A stretch of DNA of 64,000 nucleotides, taken from the NCBI RefSeq assembly GCF_030035675.1, contig NC_084482.1:229468943-229532942 (forward strand), in the 5' to 3' direction. Below the pieces are notes generated by a model. That model saw only the letters and a program-made list of their open reading frames with translations, made no database searches and was not told the origin of the DNA. A program made the position numbers and the translations under genes. Source of the DNA: Rhineura floridana. Taxonomy: Eukaryota; Chordata; Lepidosauria; Squamata; Rhineuridae. This document shows, piece by piece, positions 57,138-64,000 of the stretch; the stretch's first letter is position 1, and the number at the start of each line of letters is the position of its first letter.

Positions 57138-58377
57138 ATCAGCCCTCAAGGAGGCAATAATAAAGCCCATTCTGAAAAAGTCCTTCTTGGATCCCCAAGT
57201 GGTTACTTACAGTGGTTCCGTTCCTATCTCGCAGACAGGCACCAGCGGGTGGCATTGGGAGATGAGGTTTCAGACCCTTGGCCTCTCAATTGCGGTGTGC
57301 CACAGGGTTCTATCCTCTCCCCCATGCTATTTAACATCTATGTAAAGCCGCTGGGGGCCATCATCAGGAGATTTGGGTTGCAGTGCCACCAATATACAGA
57401 TGACACTCAGCTCTATCTCTCATTTAAGTCCTCACCAGAGATGGCTGTGGATACCATTTCCAAGTACCTGGAGTCTGTAAGTGAATGGATGGGAGGTAAT
57501 AGGCTGAAGCTGAACCCAGACAAGACCGAGGTACTGCTTGTGGGAGACAGGAGAGGGTTGGGTGATTTTGACCTGGTGTTAAATGGGATAAGATTGCCCC
57601 TGAAGAACCAGGTTCGCAGCCTCGGGGTCATTCTTGACTCCCAGCTGTCCATGGAGGCTCAGGTTTTGGCAGTGACCCGGGCAGCTTGGTATAAGTTACA
57701 TCTAATACAGAGGCTGTGACCCTACCTCCCTGTCCATCTGCTCCCACAGGTGGTACATGCCCTGGTCTCCTCTTGCTTAGACTACTGCAATGCGCTCTAT
57801 GTTGGGCTACCCCTGAAGACGGTCCAGAAATTACAGCTGGTGCAGAATGCGGCGGCACGTTTGATTAAGAACAGCCGCCGCCGTGATCATATCACCCCAG
57901 TGCTAAAAGACCTGCACTGGTTACCAGTTGTTTACTGGGCCCAATTCAAGGTGTTGGTGTTAACCTTTAAAGCCCTACACGGTTTCGGTCCAGTTTATCT
58001 AAAGGAGCGCCTCCAGCATCATCAGATAGGCCGCCTGATGAGATCAGCCTCACAAGACCTTCTCTCGGTCCCGCCAGTTAAAACAGCTAGGCTGATGCAG
58101 ACCAGAGAGAGGGCATTCTCGATTATGGCCCCCACCCTCTGGAATTCTCTGCCTTATGATCTTCGCCATGCCCCCTCCTTGACAGGCTTCTGCTGAGACT
58201 TGAAAACTTGGCTGTTTCGGCGGGCCTATGGGACTTTTGAGTAACCTAGTTTGATTTATAAAGATGTGGGTGGGTTTTGGATTAAGTAGAGTTGATGTAT
58301 TGTATTTATATGTTATTTTATCTTTTGTACACCGCCTAGAGTGGCCGTTAACTTGGCCAGATAGGCGGCTTAGAAAC
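57138..58377 (+). pseudogene. Second L2, reverse transcriptase and C-terminus
   Basis: ALKEAIIKPILKKSFLDPQ is followed at about 57,197 by GYLQWFRSYLADRHQRVAL in another frame, so the fingers and first palm motif (the AFD box) are missing. Downstream NCGVPQGSILSPMLFNIYVK, YTDDTQLYLSF (catalytic pair kept), LNPDKTEVLLVG, a stop at 57,718, then LDYCNALYVGLPLKTVQKLQ and ERAFSIMAPTLWNSLPYDL, with a stop near 58,194 before the final RRAYGTF. Dead copy. Confidence 0.88.
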
Positions 58378-58420
58378 AGCACTTACCATATTTACAATAT
58401 AAGCAGGAACATCACATCCC
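58378..58420 (-). repeat. Gypsy 3' LTR, short piece next to the polypurine tract
   Basis: AGCACTTACCATATTTACAATATAAGCAGGAACATCACA is identical to the end of the other LTR at 63,444-63,482. It is followed on plus by TCCCCCCCCTT, a polypurine tract on the element strand. Confidence 0.85.
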
Positions 58421-58424
58421 CCCC

Positions 58425-58855
58425 CTTAAAATAACAGCAAAGTATTATTCCTGCTCTAGGATTCATACAACGCGTTAATTAAAAAAAATAAGTCTCCTAG
58501 TGGAAAATCTCTTTTCACACCCACGTCTGGGTCACGTAACTGCAGTCCTGGCCACCTGCCTTGAAAGTCCATCGGCCAATACATTGTCCTTGCCTTTTAG
58601 AACTTAAAGTCCACCTGGTATTCTTGTAAAGCCCAGGACCACCTCTGCAGCATGGTGTTATTTCTCATGGTCTCTAACCATAGCAATGCTCGATGATCCG
58701 TTGTCACTGTAAATCTTCGTCCCCACACGTATGGGTGTACCTTGCTCAGTCCCCACACGACCGCTAGGCACTCCTTTTGGACCGATGAATAATTCTTCTC
58801 CCGCGATGTCAGCTTGCGACTAAGATATGCCACTGGATGTCTGGTGCCTCCCCTC
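58425..58855 (-). pseudogene. Gypsy RNase H fossil
   Basis: Family motifs VAYLSRKLTSREKNYSSVQK and TTDHRALLWLETM mark the end of reverse transcriptase and RNase H of a Ty3/gypsy pol. It is separated from the upstream pol piece by a CR1 insertion. Confidence 0.85.
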
Positions 58856-59687
58856 TCTTAAGAACATAAGAAGAGCCTGCTGGATCAGGCCAGTGGCCCA
58901 TCTAGTCCAGCATCCTGTTCTCACAGTGGCCAACCAGGTGCCTGGGGGAAGCCCGCAAGCAGGACCCGAGTGCAAGAACACTCTCACCTCCTGAGGCTTC
59001 CAGCAACTGGTTTTCAGAAGCATGCTGCCTCTGACTAGGGTGGCACAGCACAGCCATCATGGCTAGTAGCCATTGATAGCCCCATCCTCCATGAATTTGT
59101 CTAATCTTTTAAAGCCGTCCAAGCTGGTGGCCATTACTGCATCTTGTGGGAGCAAATTCCATAGTTTAACTATGCGCTGAGTAAAGAAGTACTTCCTTTT
59201 GTCTGTCCTGAATCTTCCAACATTCAGCTTCTTTGAATGTCCACGAGTTCTAGTATTATGAGAGAGGGAGAAGAACTTTTCTCTATCCACTTTCTCAATG
59301 CCATGCATAATTTTATACACTTCTATCATGTCTCCTCTGATCTGCCTTTTCTCTAAACTAAAAAGCCCCAAATGCTGCAACCTTTCCTCGTAAGGGAGTT
59401 GCTCCATTCCCTTGATCATTCTGGTTGCCCTCTTCTGAACCTTTTCCAACTCTATAATCCTTTTTGAGATGATGCGACCAGAACTGTGCACAGTATTCCA
59501 AATGCAGCCGCACCATAGATTTATACCATGGCATTATGATATCGGCTGTTTTATTTTCAATACCTTTCCTAATTATTGCTAGCGTGGAATTTGTCTTTTT
59601 CACAGCTGCCACACACTGGGTCGACATTTTCATCATGCTGTCCACTACAACCCCGAGGTCTCTTTCCTGGTCGGTCACTCTTGCAGC
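58856..59687 (-). mobile_element. CR1 LINE 3' part, inserted in gypsy pol
   Basis: Same CR1 family as 43,880-46,768. The minus strand reads DQERDLGVVVDSMMKMSTQC, ENKTADIIMPWYKSMVRLHL, QKRATRMIKGMEQLPYEERL and RLDKFMEDGAINGY, then the same 3' UTR to about 58,856. One frame change is seen near 59,460 and another near the C-terminus (one arginine codon lost). Heavily 5'-truncated, recent. Confidence 0.92.
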
Positions 59688-59956
59688 AAGATGACTCCCA
59701 GTGCTAGGTCTGATGCATCCATAGCTACAATAAATGGTTGCTCGAAATCTGGTGTGATTAATACAGGCCCTTGGCACAAGGCTTGCTTTAGAAGGTCAAA
59801 AGCCTTTTGACATTCATCCGTCCACACCACACACTCAGCACACTTTTTCCTTGTTAGCTCATGCAAGGGGGTTGCTATTTCCCCAAAATCTTTTATAAAT
59901 TTACGGTAGAAACCAGCCACACCTAAAAATGCTCTCCCTTGTTTCCTGATTTCCTC
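59688..59956 (-). pseudogene. Gypsy reverse-transcriptase thumb and connection fossil
   Basis: GRAFLGVAGFYRKFIKDFGE, PLHELTRKK and QPFIVAMDASDLALGVIL are typical Ty3/gypsy sequence after the polymerase core. The upstream neighbour is the ATG2B-like piece. Confidence 0.85.
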
Positions 59957-60680
59957 AAGCACTCTTATTCTGACTCACTTGTTTGTGTAATGAGAAAGAA
60001 ATAATCGAGCTTGACTCCTTTAAACTACTGGGATGCTTGGGTAAGGTACATGTTATGTCTGCACCATGAGGCTTTTTAACCCCATGATCTAGATTCATTA
60101 GGATTTTTACTTCTGTAGACAGACTAGTGAAGAAATCCTTCAAGAACCCCAGGGTATCCTGGTCAATATTGAGATGAAGTGGCACTAATGACACTCGTAA
60201 ACAACACTCTTGTGATCTGCCCGACTCAGGACACACCTGCAATGCTTTGACTGTCAACATATTAGAATGTGCCTTTCTAAACATTTCTTTACTACAGTAA
60301 AGGTATAGAAATTTATTCATCTGAGATGTATCCAAATGATCTCTGTTCTCAAGATCTTGAACCACAACCACTTGACAAGAAACTGGTTGCTTTAACAAGT
60401 TGACCTCACATTCTGATTTGCCAGATGGATATACTTCAGGCTTGAATCTCACCCTGCTTAATTGTATTTCCATCAAGAAATCTGAGTTCCTTCCTCTTTC
60501 CCCACAGGATGTATTACACCCATGCTTCGTGGATGTATGAGAAGGAGAATTCCGAGGACTAATGTTAGTTTTTAGCTGAAGATGTAGGTGGTGCATTTCC
60601 AAAGTCCTTCCCCCCATAAAGGTACCAAATGGGTGAGTTTTCTTTCACAACATAGCACACCAATGGAATAGGAAATCTCA
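59957..60680 (-). pseudogene. ATG2B-like cDNA fragment inside the gypsy element
   Basis: About 240 codons match an internal part of the autophagy lipid-transfer protein ATG2B (best recalled match; ATG2A is less close). Landmarks are PIWYLYGGKDFG, LMEIQLSRVRF, DTSQMNKFLYLYCSKEM, RKAHSNMLTVKALQVCPESG, QECCLRVSLVPLHLNIDQDT and FLKDFFTSLSTEV. ATG2B has many short exons, so 700 bases of continuous coding sequence indicate a processed (cDNA) origin. It lies in the same orientation as gypsy pol, between the integrase zinc region and the reverse-transcriptase thumb, without poly(A) or target duplication. A frame change near 60,615 and several substitutions in conserved positions show it is not functional. 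Confidence 0.85.
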
Positions 60681-60963
60681 GTGGAGCTTTTGTTTTTACC
60701 CCACTTTTTCCCACTTTATGGCATACCATACTTGATGAACAATATTGCTTGACATCTTCAGAAATGTTTGGCCAATAATAGTGTTCAGCCAATCTTTTCT
60801 TGGTCTTCTTTATTCCAAGATGCCCTGAACATGGGACATCATGGGCTACCTCTAGCAATCTGGCTCTGTATTTGCTAGGTACCACCAATTGTTTCACTGG
60901 TTCACATTCATTCTCTCTCTCAGCAGGCATACACAGTCTGCATAGCACACCATTCTCCCACAC
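60681..60963 (-). pseudogene. Gypsy integrase zinc-binding region fossil
   Basis: HLGIKKTKKRLAEHYYWPNI with the following C..C pair forms the HHCC domain of a Ty3/gypsy integrase. It precedes reverse transcriptase in element order, as in the Gmr1 clade. Confidence 0.8.
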
Positions 60964-60974
60964 AGTTTGATCCC

Positions 60975-61590
60975 TCAGAGTCTCTGTAAAGGGGATTTTT
61001 GGAGGGCTTTTTCTTTTATTATATTCAAACTGCTATCATTTTTCAGCTCCTCCCTGAACTGCTGTGTCTCTGTGTCAGACCCCATTTGAAACAGTGTATC
61101 TCTCTCCGCAGGCCTGCTAGGGGTTGCTATGGCGACCTCAGTCTCAACCACAGATTCTACCCTGTTTTGTTCAGAGCTGGCTAAAATGGCTTCTGCTCCT
61201 TTTTTCATTTGGTTTCGGGTCACAGCATATATTTTTCCTTGTGCCCCCATAACATCTCTTCCCAGTATCACTGGTTCTTGTTGTTGGGCATTAATACCTA
61301 CTTTACAGATCTCCTCCTTTCCTCTCCACTTTAATTTTATCAGGGCCATGTGTATGCTTTCTGGTTCACTCATTGGATTGTCACCGTTTCCTGAGGTAAT
61401 ATTTCCTCAGATTTTATCAAATCTGGCCTCAGTAACGTCTGAGCGGCACCAGTATCCAGCAATGCCCAATAATTTGCCCCTTGCACACTCACTTCTTCCC
61501 TCAGACTTGAATCAAAGTCTTGTACATTTGTCCAGTTTATCTGGCAGAACTGAACTTTCTTTGTTTCTAACTCCCTTGGTTCTGTTTTCA
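60975..61590 (-). pseudogene. Gypsy protease region fossil
   Basis: YWALLDTGAAQTLLRPDLI contains the aspartic protease DTG motif, and the downstream piece has EPVILGRDVMG, the second protease landmark. Confidence 0.8.
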
Positions 61591-62684
61591 CTGCCCTTTC
61601 CTGAGCAGGATTACTAATGGGGTTGGCGATCTCACATTGAAAACGTAGGTGCCCCAGTCTACCACATTTATAACAATTTCTCCTCCATTTGGGGGTGTCC
61701 TGTGCCCTTCAGACTTTATTGGAGGACTCACTCGCTGTGGTACCACATCCTTTCTGCCACCATTATATGGTCTGGGTTTAAACTCTCTTGAGGTTTTCCC
61801 CACCCAGCCAGTTCTATTGGAGGCAAAGTGATCTGCCAACTCTGCTGCCTCTTGAACAAATTTAGGGGAACGGTCTTTGACAAGGAGCCTTATTTCTGGT
61901 GGTAACTGATGGTATAATTGATCCAGTATCATGAGGCTTTTCACCTCTTCTACTGACTGAGCTTTGGCACTTCCCATCCACTTTCCAAATATGTCCACCA
62001 ATTTTGCTCCCAATTCAACAAAAGACCTGCCTGCCTGGGTCTGGCAGTTTCGAAATAACTTCCTGAAATAGTCAGGTCCCAGTCTGAATCTTTTGTACAC
62101 TGGTATACCTCTGCCAATGTCCCTTTGATTAGATTTGATAAATATTGCATATATTTATCCTCTGGTAGCCCCCACATCTGAGCTGCCTTTTCGAAAGTGT
62201 TGAGGTAAATCTGTGGGTCTTGTCCAGGCTCATACACCGCAAAGTCTTTTGGTGTAACCTTGATTTTTGTTTCATTTCTGTCTTTCCTTGTTTCATCAGA
62301 ATGAAACTTCTCTATTTCAAATATTAATGTTTCCACTTGTATTTCAGCATCCACTCTCATTCTCTCAATTTCCAACTCCCGCTGTTTTTCTTTTTCATCA
62401 GCTTCAAAGACCCTCTGCTTGTCTTTTTCCTCAGCCTCCCATCTTAACTTTTCAGTTCCCAACTCACGTTCCCATCTTAACTTCTCTCTTAAATACTCTA
62501 TATAAGCAGGATTGCTTGAGTACCCTTCTGGGTTCTCTTCTCTGACAGGTTGTTTTTGTTGGACAGATGCGAATGCTATCAATGCTACTCGCAATTCATC
62601 TACCCCTTTACCCTCGTGATGTAAATTGAATGTTATGCACTTCTCCACCAGCTCCTCTCTTTTCATCTTTATATATTCAGCCAT
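61588..62684 (-). pseudogene. Gypsy gag fossil with SCAN-like capsid region
   Basis: The N-terminus (MAEYIKMKREELVEKCITF) leads to a long charged helical stretch, then YLNTFEKAAQMWGLPEDKYM and, in a second piece, SFVELGAKLVDIFGKWM and LYHQLPPEIRLLVKDRSPK. The latter run resembles SCAN domains, which are known to derive from Gmr1-like gypsy capsids. Broken; inactive. Confidence 0.8.
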
Positions 62685-62817
62685 GTTTTTAGGAGTTCAC
62701 TCACACTTTGCCACACACTCTTTGCCAGTCACTCTCACAAGTAATCTTTGTTTGTTATTTCTTTTTGCCACACCACTTTTAGGGACTCTCTGTTGTTCAT
62801 ATCCCACCACTACAGCC

Positions 62818-63482
62818 ACCACAGCTCTAGCACAGATTTCAACAAATCCCCCTGCTAGGCCTTACTACCCCACACTCTGTATCTCTTATAACCTTTAGAC
62901 TGTGCCTAGTCTCTGCCTGGCTATCTCAATACTTTGTGTCTATGGATATAGGTAATTCCCCAAAACCCCTGCAGCCTCTTGGCTCTGAAGCATACAGCCC
63001 TGGGTTTCTCTGTCGGACTGGATACTTTCCTCCGATCCGCCGCTGCCACCATTCGATACAACTGTTCAGCCTTGGTTACTTGCTATCCCCCCTGGTTTGT
63101 GTTTCCCAGCTGAAGGAATCAGGCTTTTGTTTAACCAAGAAATATTTATTCAGTATTAGAAATAACAAATTACTTAATTACTTTGTTGACAAGCTTATGG
63201 TTTCATATATGTTCTGACATGTACTTTACTTCTCATTAATTGCCTCAGAACTCTGACTCTCAACAACAACAACAACCTCTTTCTCAACCTCCAACATCCA
63301 CCACCAAACCTTTTTGATTCAACTGTCATTCTTCCATTTATACTCCCAGCCATTCAAATGCTCAGCCAATCATCCAGCATTCTACTGCTCATGTACTCCC
63401 CCCTCCTCTTTCACTCCACTTACCATATGTCTTCTATATAACCAGCACTTACCATATTTACAATATAAGCAGGAACATCACA
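62818..63482 (-). repeat. Gypsy 5' LTR
   Basis: On the minus strand it starts TGTGATGTTCCTGCTTATAT, like the LTR piece at 58,420. Its low-coordinate edge is where similarity to 48,022 on ends; internal sequence leading to gag follows. The two LTRs differ at scattered positions, so the insertion is not fresh. Confidence 0.85.
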
Positions 63483-63853
63483 GAGTTCAACTCTTTCTGT
63501 GCATCAAAGGATCCATACATGGAAGGCAGGCTACACAGACTGTTCCACTTCCCTTCACTTGCTATTTTGGTGGCCTGTCAGTTTTCCTTTGCAGATACAG
63601 AGAGGTTTTGGCTTTTCCAAAAATGGGTGAGCATCCAAGATGGATGAGGCCAAGGTGGCTGCAGATGCCAAAATGGCCTATCCATTGTCCAGTGTTTCCC
63701 CATCATATCCCCCCACTGGCAGTGACTGTGGATCTCATTTTACCGGACAGATGTTTAAAATGAGTGGTGAGACACTGTACCACTTGCCGTTCTTCACATC
63801 AGTAGTACTGCTTGTTGTTATGTGAAATAACTCTGTACCTAAATAATAAAGCA
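63483..63853. other. Unassigned segment between gypsy LTR and copia LTR
   Basis: It starts GAGTTCAAC and is followed by GAGTTTAAC at 63,854. It ends CCTAAATAATAAAGCA, which resembles an LTR end with a polyadenylation signal, while 47,935 starts TGTGACGTCC. The two flanks may be halves of one solo LTR that received the gypsy, or may have separate origins. Confidence 0.35.
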
Positions 63854-64000
63854 GAGTTTAACAGCGGTCTGAGATGCTTTTGTGTGCTGGCATGTGTGTG
63901 ATTACCTTAGAAGCAGGCTTTTACCCTGCATCAATATCACTGAGGCTTGAGACTTAGCAAAATAAGGAAAGCTCCTTTATTTATAGAAATACATAGTAGA
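63854..64000 (-). repeat. Copia 5' LTR, second piece (cut by the window end)
   Basis: GAAGCAGGCTTTTACCCTGCATCAATATCACTGAGGC and ATAGAAATACATAGTAGA match the copia 3' LTR at 39,690-39,782. The LTR continues beyond the window. Confidence 0.8.

Larger units (their letters stand above)
48650..58377 (+). mobile_element. Second L2-clade LINE subfamily, inserted in the gypsy LTR
   Basis: This L2 is long at its 5' end: a GC- and CpG-rich leader with tandem repeats (48,750-49,900), endonuclease (50,230-50,900), the segment before reverse transcriptase (to 51,657), a 5.2-kb foreign block, then reverse transcriptase and C-terminus (56,856-58,240) and a 3' UTR ending ACCGCCTAGAGTGGCCG...GGCGGCTTAGAAA. 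The flanking gypsy LTR is continuous across it. A few hundred bases of the reverse-transcriptase core are missing near 57,195, and stops are present at 51,455 and 57,718. It is a different subfamily from the L2 copies at 7.4, 12.1 and 30 kb. Confidence 0.85.
47935..63482 (-). mobile_element. Gmr1-like Ty3/gypsy fossil with nested insertions
   Basis: A broken gypsy element on the minus strand. LTR sequence is at 62,818-63,482 (5') and at 48,022-48,648 plus 58,378-58,420 (3', split by an L2). Toward lower coordinates from the 5' LTR come gag with a SCAN-like capsid region (62,684-61,588), protease (61,590-60,975), the zinc-binding end of integrase (60,963-60,681), reverse transcriptase end and RNase H (59,956-58,430). 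Integrase ahead of reverse transcriptase is the Gmr1-clade order. A piece of ATG2B and a CR1 lie in pol. Several breaks; inactive. The direct repeat GAGTT flanks it at 47,930-47,934 and 63,483-63,487. The ownership of 47,935-48,021 is unsure. Confidence 0.8.
39573..64000 (-). mobile_element. Ty1/copia-type retrotransposon fossil, runs past the window end
   Basis: A broken copia element on the minus strand. Its 3' LTR is 39,573-40,103. Recognisable parts toward higher coordinates are an RNase H end (40,127-40,370), the edge of reverse transcriptase (to about 40,600), integrase (40,600-41,060 and 42,990-43,470), a protease-proximal part (to 43,880), a gag with zinc knuckle CFECGSPKHFQRNC (47,070-47,361), a primer-binding site near 47,870 and the start of the 5' LTR. 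Three insertions split it: an L1 derivative, a CR1, and, in the 5' LTR, the gypsy block. The 5' LTR resumes near 63,854 and leaves the window. It has many breaks and is inactive. It must be older than everything nested in it. Confidence 0.85.

Noticed and set aside
59955-60617. The 220-codon frame as an accessory gene of the gypsy element
   Set aside because: Its sequence is clearly ATG2B-like, with substitutions at conserved sites and a frame change upstream. It is better seen as a captured or inserted host cDNA fragment.
63483-63853. Reading frames of 61 and 149 codons near 63,300-63,825 as a gene
   Set aside because: They span the gypsy LTR end and unassigned flank and show no recognisable domain.

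Overview
This window looks like eukaryotic nuclear DNA from a reptile, most likely a squamate (lizard or snake). The inference rests on three things: a DRA-like MHC class II alpha gene at the left edge, KRAB-type zinc-finger gene exons, and a retroelement mix typical of squamates (several L2-clade LINEs, CR1, L1, a BovB-like tail, an I/Vingi-like LINE, Ty1/copia and Gmr1-like Ty3/gypsy). I could not run any search, so species and family names are by eye.

Layout. 1-3.3 kb: the last coding exons of an MHC class II alpha chain (Ig-like alpha2 exon 48-335; transmembrane/cytoplasmic exon 871-1031) and its 3' flank. 3.5-9.8 kb: fragments of CR1, a BovB-like LINE, a solo LTR, an L1-clade LINE split by a CR1, and a 5'-truncated L2 LINE. 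11.2-37.7 kb: remains of a KRAB zinc-finger-type gene, with a frameshifted KRAB-A exon at 11,241-11,375 and four duplicated copies of a small acidic linker exon at 34.6-37.7 kb. No zinc-finger exon is visible. The intron between them holds a full-length I/Vingi-like LINE (11,704-34,435) with a 13-bp target-site duplication. That LINE was itself split by a 16.2-kb insertion (16,878-33,080): about 60 tandem copies of a roughly 212-bp, CTG-containing monomer running directly into a complete L2-clade LINE. This is the most striking object in the window, an L2 element whose 5' end is a giant monomer array.

39.6-64 kb: a nest of retroelements. A broken Ty1/copia fossil (minus strand, from 39,573 past the window end) contains an L1 derivative carrying ORF1 but no ORF2 (41,079-42,975), a CR1 with a single frameshift (43,880-46,768), and, in its 5' LTR, a broken Gmr1-like Ty3/gypsy fossil. 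Within the gypsy block lie a second L2 subfamily (about 48,650-58,377; GC-rich 5' end with tandem repeats and a YY1-like site), a further CR1 (58,856-59,687), and a 0.7-kb cDNA-like piece of the autophagy gene ATG2B where part of pol is expected. The second L2 carries a 5.2-kb foreign block (an L1 lacking its 3' end plus a scrap of another LINE) bounded by a 282-bp direct repeat identical by eye.

Functionally only the MHC gene, and possibly the KRAB linker exons, are host coding sequence. The rest is a record of insertions whose order can be read from which element interrupts which.
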